A stretch of DNA of 64,000 nucleotides, from contig NC_086248.1 of assembly GCF_021018805.1 (NCBI RefSeq), positions 25,614,922 through 25,678,921 on the forward strand. Direction: 5' to 3'. The DNA comes from Prinia subflava. Taxonomy: Eukaryota; Chordata; Aves; Passeriformes; Cisticolidae. The notes beneath the pieces are model-generated. The model searched no databases and was not told the origin of the DNA. It saw nothing but the letters and a program-made list of their open reading frames with translations. Every line of letters begins with the position of its first letter. Position 1 is the first letter of the stretch. Shown one piece after another: positions 9,801 to 22,324 of the stretch. Both the position numbers and the translations under genes were made by a program.

Positions 9801-12800
9801 GTATGTGATTTATGCATTTTGCATAATTTTTGAACAAAAACATTTTAACCCTTCCATTCATTTTTCTTACCTTATAAAAGACCATACAGGATTATTTAGA
9901 AGACATAGCAATGGTACCTCTAATTTATCATTGGTTCAAGCCATCCAGCTAAACATTATTTTATCAGTACCATGATAACCTTTGATTGTATTTTTTAAGC
10001 TGTAACCTGAATAATGTGTTCCATATATATACATATGCACACACCCCCATGTTTGAATTGATTAAACTTTTCTTTGTACTCAGTTTTTAAGTGCTGATGC
10101 AATGAAATTTACTATGAACAAAATAATTAGTGTTTAAAAGCTGTGAGAATCAGTCACTAAAGAAACTAAATGCTAAGTTGGTATTAGTTGCAGAAGACAT
10201 GTACTCATTGCTTTTTCTGCTTATGACAATGATTAAGCTTATTACAGAAGTGATGCTTTCACTGAATGCAGCAATGTTTGCCCTGCTGCTAATCACATCT
10301 GAACAAAAATGTTCCTGAAAATTCTTCTTAATCCTGCGTACTGTAAAGGAGTAAAAGCCTAAGTACCTACTCACAGCATCATCTTAATAGCAATATTTAA
10401 TTTTCTAACAGATATTGTCCAATTGGGAAATAGATTCTAGCAAGGATTAAAGGTATTGCAAGCTTTTATTCTTGGATTTAAAAATATATAAGAAGAGTGA
10501 ACTCAATTAGCACAATCTTGTAAGAAATTATTCATACAGGCCGCGTATAATTAAAAAGAAAACATGCAGAATGTAATGGGACTTCTCATTTGTGAATATA
10601 ATAATGAGCAAACCAGTAAAGTGTAGTTAATACTTATTGAGATACTTAAAGGTAGTCTTTAAATTGTTATTCCCTCAAGTCTGAGCACGCAATTAGAGAA
10701 ACTGGGGATGGAAAAGAATAGATTATCTATTAGAAACTCTTGTGAAATGTGATTGCTCATTTCAGTACACTTTTTAGTGCTTTCTCTAATCAAATACTAA
10801 ATATTGCCAGGAGTAGGGACTCCACCATTTCTCTTGGGAGACTGTGTGACAGACTAATAGATCTTTGTGTCAAACACCTCTGCTAACTTTATCCTGTATG
10901 ACTAAATATATCCCATTGTACCAGTGAGATGCATTCTCACAACTCAGTATTCTCAGTGTTCTTCGATGTCTGTGTTATATTCTTTCATTTTCTTTTAAAA
11001 ATTCCTCAGATATAAAGATTCAAAGTCAGTGTAACCCTGACACCGACACAGAAACACTGATCAGCAGACAGCATAGCAACCAGTGAAGACACCCAAATCC
11101 TCATAAAAATCTCATATAGATCCTTGCCTTCACAAATAGAGTCCAGGAAATTGCACTGGTTCTTTTTGACTGTAGCGGATCAAGAATGTTAAATACTACT
11201 ACTAGTATCCTAAAGTGAAAGCTTTCTAAAAGAATTGTCTATCAGAGGTGGTAGATGAGCTGCCTGAATTAAATCTTTAAAGTCTGATGGAACTTTACTG
11301 CATTAAAATCCACCCAGAAAGTATAGATCTCAGAATATGACTTTCATGGCAACTCATACAACTTACTCTGCAAGCCTTTGTCCTGTGCACCACATCAAAT
11401 TTGCGTATAATTTTTAAGGGGATGGAAGTGCCACAGACATAGATCACAGTCACAGAATTCCTATTAAATAGAGAATAAAAATCCTGTTACTGTGTATGGC
11501 ATATTCCAAGGCTGTGTGGCCTAGCTCTCATGCAAACAAGGATGTCTTGTGATCTCAGACAGCAGCAAGAAGAAAGACATAGGAACCGTATTAGTTTCCT
11601 CTATTAAATGCTACACCATGCACTTGTAATGGCTTTGGTCTAGCTGAGTCTTTACCTATCATTCATGGTTGAAAACTCAGAAAACTGACTGGGTCTTTGA
11701 TCCATTAACTGAGTTAAGTGCCCTAAAGGTACAGAAGCAGGTAAAACTGACATACTGAAACCACAATGCTAACTCCATACCAACTCTTTTAATTCTTGCC
11801 AAGGAATAAAAAGACAGAAGAAGAAAAAGAAAAGGTAAAAAAGGCCAACAGCTCTGTTAATTCCAAGACTATTCTTCTCAGCAGAGTGATTCTGACCTTT
11901 CCTGGTGCAGGCTGTCAAGAAATTAAGGACAAAAAGAGGAAAGGATTAAAAAGATGATGGACTGTGAATGAGAACAGTACTGATTTTCATTTATCATATA
12001 CAAGTAGAAGTTCACATCTAATAATGCCTCTTCTACTCTAAGCACTGTGACAGAGACACCAAAAGCAGAGTCCAACAACCTTCTCAAGCATGCCTAGGGC
12101 TGGATTCCCAAAGTGTACAAATCAGTGAGGGCCATGACTGCTCCAGCTGCTGGGCAGTCTACCCATGGTGTCCAACAACGTAACTGAAAATGTAAATTCT
12201 GGTTCCTGTTTTAACAACTACATTAGATAAAGAGTGACAGGCAGGTCACCTGCTAAAAGAAAAAGTTCTTTGAAGAGATTTTTCTCTGGCCATAGATGTG
12301 GAGGCACAACATAAACTGCACTGAATATCTGACTGACATACCTGAAATCCTGTGTTGTTGCTGTTTTTTTGAACGAATAAATTTTACTGTTATTCCTTAG
12401 ATTTTCTCACTAAGATCAGAACCCTTTTAGCTCTATATTCAGAATTGAAAATAATTTGGTGTGATTTTAGCTCTTTTGACTATTTAAAATTTTAAAGCCT
12501 GCATATCAAGTCAATTAGTATTACTCTTCTTCTATTAATTGACATAGGATTTTTTAAAATTGTTTATTTTTATTGTTACAATTTTCAGATTTCTTTTTAT
12601 TTCACTATATTCTTATATGGGGATGCTTTTATTGTATGAAATATAGATTGCAATATATCATAATCAATTCCGTTTCAGAAAGAGAAAGTAGGGAAGTGGG
12701 ATGAAAATAATTAGTTAGTTGCTATTTCCTTTTAAACATTGTTTCAGCACTTTATAAATTCATCTTTACCTTCTTTATGCTATGATAATACCTTGCCCTG

Positions 12801-13097
12801 GATAACATAAAAATGTAGTTATGTCTCAGATCTTCTTTCTTTTAAAGAGCAGCAATCTTAACTGGAATTTTAAAATTGAATTCCTTGAAATTTATATCAG
12901 GTCTTAGCATGCTGAAAAGGCCACTATGTCAGTTTTAGAAGTACTGAAGGAAACACTGTTCACAGCTAAATAACAAAGAAGATATGTCAGTGCTTGCTGT
13001 AGTAGAAAAGGAGGAGCATACGGATACTTTTACTATCAGTTCAGAGAAGATGCCAGTTAACTCTTAGACTCTGCTCGAATAATAAAAAAATCAGTTA
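6825..13097. other. Unannotated intronic sequence
   Basis: About 6.3 kb of AT-rich sequence with no recognised repeat, RNA or exon. Small TTTA-type runs occur (about 9570-9585), and there is an AT/CA mixture at 10023-10050. No open frame exceeds 74 codons. Confidence 0.55.
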
Positions 13098-13118
13098 GGT
13101 GAGAAGGTTATTCTCACC
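13098..13118. repeat. Perfect inverted repeat (8-9 bp stem)
   Basis: GGTGAGAA (13098-13105), spacer GGTTA, TTCTCACC (13111-13118), extendable by one A-T pair. It sits two bases from the 3' end of the adjacent CR1, so it may mark the integration junction. Confidence 0.7.
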
Positions 13119-13119
13119 T

Positions 13120-13870
13120 TCATAGAATCACTGAGGTTGGAAAAGAACTTCAAGTTCACTGACTTCAACCTTTGATTAAACATCAAAATGTCAATTAAAC
13201 CATAGCACTAAATTGCCATGCCCAGTCATTCCTCGAACACCACCTGAAATGGTGACTCCACTGCTCCTCTGGGCAGTCCATTCCAATGCTTGACAACCCT
13301 TTCAGTGAATAATTTCTTCCTAATGTCCAGCCTGAATGTCTCCTGGCACAGCGTGAGGCCATTTCCTCTTGTCCTGTCGCTGGCTGCCTGAGAGCAGAAA
13401 CCAGCACACGCCTGGCTCCAGCCTCCTTCCAGGCAGCTGTAGGGAACAGCGACGTGTCTCCTGAGCCTCCTTTCCTCCAGGCTAAACACCCCCAGCTCTC
13501 CCAGCTGCTCCTCACAGGACTTGTGCTCCAGACCCTTCCCCAGCTCCGCTGCCCTTCCCTGGACTCACCCCAGCCCCTCAGTGCCTTTCTCACAGTGAGG
13601 GGCCCAGAACTGGACCCAGCACTCCGGGTGTGGCCTCAGCAGTGCTGAGTATGGGGGTCAATAATTTCCTTGATCCTGCTGGTCACTCTATTCCTGATAC
13701 AAACCAGGATGCCACTGGCCTTCCTGGCTACCTGGGCACACTCTGGCTGATGTTCAGCTGCTGTCAACCAGCACCCCCAGGGCTTTTCTGCTGGGCAGCT
13801 TTCCAGCCACTCTGTCCCCAGCCTGTAGCTCTGAAGAGGGTTGTTGTGACTGGAGAGTAGGACCATTATT
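13120..13870 (-). mobile_element. CR1 LINE 3' part, minus orientation
   Basis: Reading the plus strand, it starts with the reverse complement of the CR1 3' end (CATAGAATCACTGAGGTTGG). It continues through typical CR1 3' UTR and ORF2-end sequence (for example CCATTCCAATGCTTGACAACCCT and CCAGGCTAAACACCCCCAG, then GGACCCAGCACTCCGGGTGTGGCCT). The 5' end fades near 13870. Only one unit of the terminal repeat is present. It lies in the sense orientation of the host gene. Several frames are open for up to 132 codons but are CR1 shadows. Confidence 0.92.
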
Positions 13871-15944
13871 CCACAATGTCAGTATGATCTCCTCATTGAC
13901 ATTGTCCTTGTTCTGTTAATGCACTGGAGAAAATAAAGACATTGATTTAGCTGTGATTGCAACAGTCAGTGACTCAGGAATCCACATTAAAAGAAAATCT
14001 CCATGATTTGCAGATGCAGTGTCAGTGCTTTATATAGTGCTTTGTAACAATATTTAGTTGGGTTTTGAAACAAAAACCCATGGGACAGTGGGTTGCGTTG
14101 GTTGTTCCCCCTAGCCAAGACTAGGGTCTAGTCCAGTGTTAAAATGAATACAGGATAGCAAAAACCATCTAAACATTATTTAAAATCTCAAAATTAAATT
14201 TCTTTAATTAAATCTTTCCTTTTTTTCAGTTTAATAAGATGTCTTTTGTGTAAGTTCATAAAACTCAATCCTAAAAACTAAAGATACTAAAACATAAAAG
14301 GAAATAAATGCAGAAAAATATACTGACTGTAGCAAATTGCACACTGAAGGAAATACGGTTTGAAAGGAACCTGACTGCTTTTGTCCCTGGTGATTTTCTC
14401 TATTCAAATATTATCATAAGAAACATCCAAATCAGGCTCATGAAAATATTTGACACCTCTGAGTCCCATCATTGTGAATATGAAGAACTATATTTGAGGC
14501 TGAAGTAGATTAGCAAAACCACTGCTGAAAGTTCATTGACTTAAAATCTCTACCAGACTCCCTGTTAATGTATTTAAAAAGCAAAAGATGCTGACTTATC
14601 TATGATGTTGATTTCTCAAATGTATCCCTCTAGAAATATAAAAATTGAAACTCCTCCTAATATCAGTATTTCTTTACATACCAGTAGCCAGCCAAGAACA
14701 CAGACAGATCTCAGTGAGGTCTACTGAACACTGACTTGCCTATTTAGCATTAATATTAAAAAGAAACGAAGTCATTTAGGCTAGCAGTATTTATTCCCTT
14801 CGTAAAATGTTTGGAGGTGTGTCAGTAAAGTGACTGGTAAACTCCTGAGCATCACCTTGAACATCCAGGAAGCCCATCTAGGATACTTAGAGCACTTATT
14901 TACAAGCATCATGGAAAAAATACTAAATTATTGGTATGCAAATAAACATTAAGTGTTGCATCACTGGTAATTGAAAGCTAGCCTTCAGCTTTTAAACTGT
15001 AGTCATCTTGCCAGCTGAAGAAGGCTGTTATCTCAATTTTGACCTTGAGGCAGACTGATGGATATATTTGCAGTCAGCACAGGAGTAAAAATCAGATCAG
15101 CTAGAAAACCTGAAAACATCCTCTGCTGAAATTAAAAGCAACATTCTTCTTGTTGATTTTATCATCTATAGTGTCTAAGGATCAACAGAGTTCCTGTATT
15201 TCAAGATATGGCTTGGAGAAGCTAAATGTAATTTAAATTTAATCCATTTCAATAAGCAACACAATTTTCTTCTTTGAAAGAGGCCTTTCTCATCAGTGCC
15301 TGCTGGAGGTCAAAAGCACAGATCAGTGGAGTTTCCTAGTTTAAGACTAACTGATTTTGGTGTCAGTGTGAAAGCTAGGTACCTCATATCTGACCACAGG
15401 GCAGACATTAAGAGCTTGGTTCAGCATCCACACAGTTATCTCCTCTCATTTCAGACATATGAACACATCCCAGCTTTTGCCTCCTAGTCCAGCAAGGCAG
15501 AGGTTTCTCTCCTGTCTTATATGACATCAAGGATTCTCTGTGAGTATCTTGAAGGCATCAAGACCCCTACAGTGTCTTCAAATGACATTAGAACCTGTGT
15601 CCAGGCAGCCCAACTCAATCTGAATTGGGAGACTTGTTTAGAGATGGTGTAGCTGCATTAGTGCTTTGAGCTGGGAGCTGCCTTAAGCACTGATTCTACA
15701 AAACTGAGCCTAACAACCAATATGTCTGAATTCTTGAAGCATGTAAGACTTTGAGATAGATATTCCTAAAACTTTTCCTCTGGGCAGATTTGCAGCTTGA
15801 ACATTGGCAGAATACACACCACTAACATCTATTCACTGTCCACTCAGTTTTCCATTTATCATGCAGGAAAGTTTTAAGCTAGTTGGCATGCCTCAAGAAC
15901 ACCTAATACACACATGAGTGTGCCCAAAAACACAGCTGATTTGT
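13871..15944. other. Unannotated intronic sequence
   Basis: AT-rich; nothing recognised. A short patch near 14050-14130 is G/C-richer but matches no family I know. Confidence 0.5.
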
Positions 15945-15992
15945 CAAAAACAAGAGGTCTTGTTTTTGCCCAAAAACAAGAGGTCTTGTTTC
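15945..15992. repeat. Tandem duplication of a 26-bp palindromic unit
   Basis: CAAAAACAAGAGGTCTTGTTT begins at 15945 and again at 15971 (period 26). Each copy is itself an inverted repeat, AAACAAGA-GG-TCTTGTTT, so the locus could form two adjacent hairpins. Confidence 0.85.
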
Positions 15993-18900
15993 TTTCTAAT
16001 AGACCACAATACCACAGTACTTGCATGGAGCACCAAAACCATCTGGTCTCTCCCATTGGCATTCTATAGGAAAGACAGAGCTCCTCTCCTTATTCCTCAG
16101 TTTTCTAACTGCACAAGATTCAGGGCTGTAAATCATAATTATCCCCAATGAAATTCATAAATAGATATTTATACCTATTTCCTCAAAACTGAGCACAATT
16201 CAAGCATGTTATATGAAGTTTTGAGAACATTGAAACTGCGATGTTAAACAAAGTATTTTAATATGGAAAAAAACCGGAAATAATCTGTTTAGGTTCTTGA
16301 TTTCAGTTCTAAAAATATCTTTGTATCTGAGACGCAAATTCTGGTATTTAAGTACCAGTATCTCTGTAAAATTTTTGTGTCTTTATAGATCAACTTCTAA
16401 TTCCCTTTGGCAATGATAATTTCATGAAGAGAAACAGTATTTCATATTTTGCTTCTGCTTTGAGAAAGCAAATGCAAAAAACACTGTATATTTCTGTTCC
16501 CCAAATCATTCTCTGCTTTTCATAGAAGCTAGCATTGATCACAGAAATGTCAGGTAGGAAAGAAAAATATTTTTTTGCATGACTAATCTGTCTTCCGGAT
16601 TGTTCAATCCCTGTGGCAAAAACACCACTGATGTTTTGGTCTGTATATTTTTAGAAGTTACAGTACATGAACAACAAGCTATCCACTGAGCTAAGAGCAC
16701 TTCCTCCTTGAAACAGTGGGAAAACTCTCATGGACATCAGTGGCATCAAAGTTAAAAAAACAAATCTGAAAATTATTTTATTTTTAAATCTTTTGGATCA
16801 TTTTGGGAATGTAATTGTAGGTATTAATATGGGAACTAAAACACTCCATTTGTCATTATTTATACAAAAACTATCATATTAATAATGTAAATAGTTATAC
16901 TGATTCTGTTTACTGTATTGAAGAATTCAACTTTCAAGCAAACCTATAACAAATTATCACTATCCCTGTTATACAGATGCAGAAAGCTGAATTTAGAAGT
17001 GTTAATGTAATTGATATGCTCAAAATCAAAGTGAAAATCTGTGCCAGAGCAATGAAAGAAACTCAGTTATTTGGATCACATCACCACCTGACTAATTGGT
17101 ATGAGTCATTCCCTACTCATATCAGCTTTAAAAGCAGGCTAGATATTGATGCTATGGGAAAGGCTGTTTTATAAAACTTGTACAAATATCTTATCAAACA
17201 GCTTCCCCAATTCAAACACTTTAAGATCCATGATTAGAAGTCTACAGCCAGAAATAAGATGTTTATGTCACCTTGGAACATGCAACTCATTGTTGCAAAA
17301 AGATGTATTAGAATTGTACTGAAATACATCTCTATGTTCGTGAGCCTAAGGCTTTTGTTCACTACAGCCTACCCTTGTACAACTTTCTCATTATCTCATA
17401 ACACTTGATGAAAGTTCAGACTTACTCTTTAAGTTTTGAAGGGTTTTAAGCTAATCTGACTTAGTATTCTTTTGCTTTGCCAAAACATTTCTTTATCTGA
17501 TTTCACTAACAAACAAAAGGCATAGTCTGCTCATCATTTCATTGTTTGCATATTTGTGATAACAGCACAACAAAAAATTAGTAAGATTGCAGGATGACAA
17601 AAAGAAAGTTTGTATACTTAGTGATGCCCATCAGTGTGTCTGAGATCTGACAGACCATCTCACAGTAATTATCTGAAGTTTAATTTCACTGTGAGAAAAC
17701 TACAGTTGAACGAAGAATGTCTGGTACTTAAGAATAGGTGTCTTTTTTCATTTTTGTCTTTTGTTTTTTAAAATTGCTTCATCCAAGGGTAATGACAGTG
17801 AAGAGATCTCTACCAATACTGCGATCACTGTCACTCTTTATCTGTATTTTATCTTTTAAATTAATCTCTCATCATATCATATTAATTCTCTTCCATTACC
17901 GGTTGTCTACAATCAGGTTGAGACAGGAGCACTGACACACAGACATCTGAAAATTGCTTGCCCTAAATATTTATGTGTACAGACACCTAAACACTACCTT
18001 TCAGAGGGAAGTAATTAAATTTTATCAGGAACTCGAACATCTCCTTCTCAGATATAGCCTGTGTAGAACATTCAGCTTGTTCTAATGCTAACACTTGTTT
18101 TTGGTTAGTATTTTCAAAGCCAGGATTATTTCCCAATACCTTGTTTTAATTTACTTATTATTTATTTTTGGGGTCCTTTTTCTTTCTTTATATTTTTCTG
18201 TGTGTATGTTTTAGACTTAACATCTTGTGTACTACTATGTTTTTCTACCTATAAAAAGAGTCTGTAGGCCTTAGAATGTCTATTCAACCATTCCTGGTGG
18301 ACGCTGGCATAAAAACAAACAAACAATGAAAAGAAAATTAAGGAAACATATGATGAAAAAGAGGACTTTTTTCAAAATTTACCAAAAAGATGAAATAAAC
18401 TGATACTTTTATTTTGATTTAATCACATTTCACAATTTAAAAAAAGTTTTTCTGTCCAATTTTCCTTTCAAATTTTCCTTTCAAAAAAGTGAAACCTTTC
18501 CCTTGAAATTGAGATCATTCTGTGAAGGTGTATGATCGAAAGCTGGTCTTTCTGAGGAACTGCTACAAGACAGGTATGCATAATAGAAAAAGCTTCAAAG
18601 AAATTTCTTTATTTACAAAATTAATTTACTAGCTGCACTGACTAATATCTGTTTATCAATGTCTTAAAGCACAAGAAAAGTATTCATGAATTTGTATGTT
18701 TGATTTATCACAGATGTCTAATTGTGCGATATTCCTGTAGTGCCTTAAAGCCATCCTTATCTTCTTTCTTTAGAACTGCACCTTATACGTTTTATGCAAA
18801 TCTTATGTCCTCTTGTTTTCATGGATTAGGAAGTCTGAGACCTAATTCAGTCAAATAATCTTGCATAACAAAATGAAATCATTTTATGTTAGGCTTCAGT

Positions 18901-19717
18901 GTATGTTTCTTTCCTTGTTCTAAAACGGTGCTTCTGTGAGCCACAAGAAATTTCTAATCACATTTTTTTTCTCTATCCAGGGTAGCTTGATTAGTTCCTT
19001 ACTTGTCCTGACAGTATATTTGTGCCTAACCTATGTGCAGGGGTTGAGGAAATTACCTGTGAAGCAGCTGTAAAAAACTCAGATGCAATAGCAAAACTGA
19101 TTCCTGGGGGGATAGTAGCCTCGCTATCTCCTCCTGACAGGCACGCTCATTACCCTGGCATGGAAGGAAGCAGGCTGGTTACTGATTCAGTTCCAGTTCT
19201 GCATTTTCCCCCAGAGCTGGCTCCATGGAAGTCAGACAGCTGACAATCTCAGCCAAGGAAAACTGCAGCACAGAAAACTGTAGCATTGCCTCAAGTCATT
19301 TGACTGTGCTTGCTGCCTCACAGTATTTCTGTCTCCAAGGTACACCCCACAAACTTTGGCTTCAGACAGGAGTGAAAAACAGATTGAATTTAAATGTGCA
19401 AATGTAACTTATGATCATAATTCATGAAACACACAGACACTGAAATTTGTAAGATAACAAGTGAAAAAAACTATAAATAAACTTCTGTCAGGGGCGAGAA
19501 ACATATTCTCTAATATAAAATGCAGAGAATATGGGAATATTTCTGTGTGAATAATATAGCCTCATTCCATTTCAGTGGTGCTTCCTTGTCTATCAAGACC
19601 CAGAAGTGACTGCCACTGCTACCAAATGATAAGCAGATAAACAAGCACTTAAGATGAAAAGGATTAATCTAGCAGAAAAGTCCTAACCATAAAAACTTTC
19701 AAACTGGGTGTGTCTGC
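15993..19717. other. Unannotated intronic sequence
   Basis: AT-rich; no repeat, exon or RNA recognised. The section at about 19020-19260 is less AT-rich, without recognisable coding content. Confidence 0.5.
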
Positions 19718-20202
19718 ACCTTGAATCCTGCATTCAGTTCCTGGGCCCTCACTTCCAGAAGTACGTGGCGGGGCTGGAGCATGTCAGAGAAGAGCAATGA
19801 AGCTGGTGAAGGTTTTGGAGCACAGGTGTTACAAGGAGTGGCTGAGGGAGCTGGAGGTGTTAAGTCTGGAAAAGAGGAGGCTCAGCAGGGACTTTACTGC
19901 TCTGCCTGAAAGGAGGCTGTGGCAGGGTGGGGATTGGTGTCTTCTCCAAGGTAACACATAACCAGACAATAGGAAATAGCCTCAGTTTGTGTCAGGGGGA
20001 GCTGAGATTGGATATTAGGAGGCATTTCTCAACAGAATGGATTGCCAGCCACTGGAACAGGCTGCCTACAGAAGTGGTTGAGTCCCCATGTAGATGTGAC
20101 ACTTAGGGACACGGCTTAGTGCTGTACTTGGCAGTGCTCGGTTAATGGTTGGATTTCAAGGTCTTATGGGTATTTTACAACCTCAATAATTCTGATGTAA
20201 TC
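19718..20202 (+). mobile_element. CR1 LINE 3' part, plus orientation
   Basis: Contains CR1 landmarks in order: the end of ORF2 (CTTGAATCCTGCATTCAGTT, GGGCCCTCACTTCCAGAAG, AGAGAAGAGCAATGAAGCTGG), then GGAAAAGAGGAGGCTCAG, GGATATTAGGAGGCATTTCT, GGAACAGGCTGCCTACAGAAG and a worn 3' tail AATAATTCTGATG. It is diverged, with small deletions and no intact terminal octamer, so probably older than the CR1 at 6185. Confidence 0.88.
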
Positions 20203-22324
20203 TGTGATCAACTAGAAGAGAGTCCAAATAATTTAGTTATGTGAGGATGGGTGCATTTTTTGCATAGGAAAATTCAAGATAATTACAGGCAGAGCTCTGT
20301 AGAAAGATGAAATTGCAGAGTATCTGGAAAGAAGTCAGGATGGCATCTGCTAGTCTGCCACACATAAAATTTTGTGTTTCATTCAAGAAAAAAAATTGTT
20401 TCTTGTTTTAGAAAAGGTTTCAATTGTTTGGTTAGAAAAGGTTTCAATTGTTTGGTTAGAAAAGGTAATCCGAAGAGCATAAAGCTATTTTTCCTGGCTT
20501 ACCTATTTCTGTTTTTTTATTTTTTTTTCCAAATGGCCACAATTCACGCTAATATGTTCCTAAGCAAAAGGTGAAAGTACACAGTGTTGCACAGCAAATA
20601 GGTCCTTTTATCAGAATCTGTGTTTCTGGGTGAACAAGTGAGGGCTTCTCTGCTTGTTTTGGCTTTCTTGAAGCACAGCACTACACTAAGTGCTGACACT
20701 AGAATTACATCAAAAGCAAAATGACAGGAAAACAGCCCATTAGTATCTTTTCTATTGATCATATGTCAGCTTTTTATCTGTAACAAATGCTTTTTATTTC
20801 CATTTTAAAATACAGACTAAAAAAAAATCAATGTTTTCTCTAATTCTGTAAATGAGTCAAAACAAAAATAGATGAACACTGTAGAGAAATTAGCAATACG
20901 AAGGCAGCAGAATTAAGGAAATTGTAACAGCAGCACCTTTTGACTGAGGGTTCTAAGATCTAAAGATTACAGCAAAGGAGCTAAACTAAGTTTACTGAAT
21001 GCAAAACCAGATTACTCAACACACACAAGCAATGGCACTCATGAAGGTAATCCTTTCATGCTTGTCTTCACACCACCTTCCATGCAGGCAAAACTGCATT
21101 TTTCTATTCAATGGTGCTGACTGTAGCTCAGTCTTTCACCTCAATTTTACCTGTATAATCAAACAAATGATAACGAGGAAGATGAGAAGATATAAAAATT
21201 TGTATGAAAGTCTTAGGTATTCCAGTCATTCCTGTATCATTGGGTATACTCTAGACTAGTTTTATTAGATTGTGCTTTGGGCAAAATTTCTCAAGCATAT
21301 TTGACTACTAATTAACTTTGGTAGAATATAAAATGTGTATTTAAGGGGGCTAAAATTAGGTCCTTATGAGCATGGGGAAAGTTAAAAGCTTCTGCTAAAT
21401 CAAACTGGATTGGAGTTCTACTAAAATTGTGGCAAGTATGTTTTTCAGATTAAGTAAAATTTTATGACTGTAACTCATCTACTATACTGAATGATTGCTA
21501 AATTGGTGGCATGCATCACAGTACAGGCACAAAAGCAGCACAATGGGAATCCTACACAAAGAAAACTAACTGCTTTCATACCATTTTTTGGTAGGTTTTT
21601 TTTCCCCTTATAAAAAGGAGACAGTATGTCTTGCAGAAATATTGCTGAGGGAATAGAAAATGGAAATTTATATTTTGTATGAAAAAATAGAAAATGATTG
21701 AGTTTTAACTTTAGGTTAAAAGCTTAGCTATCAGACAACAGCTAATCTATAATGCATAAACAAAACAGGTCACAAAATGCAAAACTATTTTGTGAGGGAA
21801 AATTCTCTTAGATCTACCTGACTGAACTTAGTTCAGACATGCTGCATTCCCTCGGCATGCAGAACTCACACTGAGATCAGCAGGAGGCAGCAGGAGCACC
21901 ACAGCTGAGTCAAGATTTTTTGCAACCCAATTTATGTTCTTCCAACATTACCATATTATGCAAATGAGATGTAAAGAATACTGTCTCTGTGTGTATTTGC
22001 AGATGTACATGAATTTGGGGAAAATTCTGTGGAATGAAAACTTCTAATTTCTGGAATGTAGGCACACATATAGCCTTTTAATTAATTACACATTTTAATG
22101 CATTTAAGAATAATAACTTTTATGTAACAGCTTAAATTAAAAAATGTGTTTGATTATGAATCTCTGCTGTACACTTATGGAAAAGAAAGAGATTTAGGGG
22201 TTGAGGGCTTGGAAAAGTGGTAAGTTACTATGAGTAAGATAGAATGTGAATTAAAAGACAGCTGTTCCATAGCAGTTACATGTGGGCATATGCTCATCCT
22301 AAATTTAACACTTGTTTCTAGCTA
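20203..22324. other. Unannotated intronic sequence
   Basis: AT-rich, apart from the small tandem repeat at 20411. No other feature recognised. Confidence 0.5.
20411..20465 (+). repeat. 24-bp tandem repeat, 2.3 copies
   Basis: The unit GAAAAGGTTTCAATTGTTTG + GTTA starts at 20411, 20435 and (partial) 20459, with identical copies. One plus frame reads through it as a repeated FNCLVRKG peptide, but the frame is not a credible gene. Confidence 0.9.
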
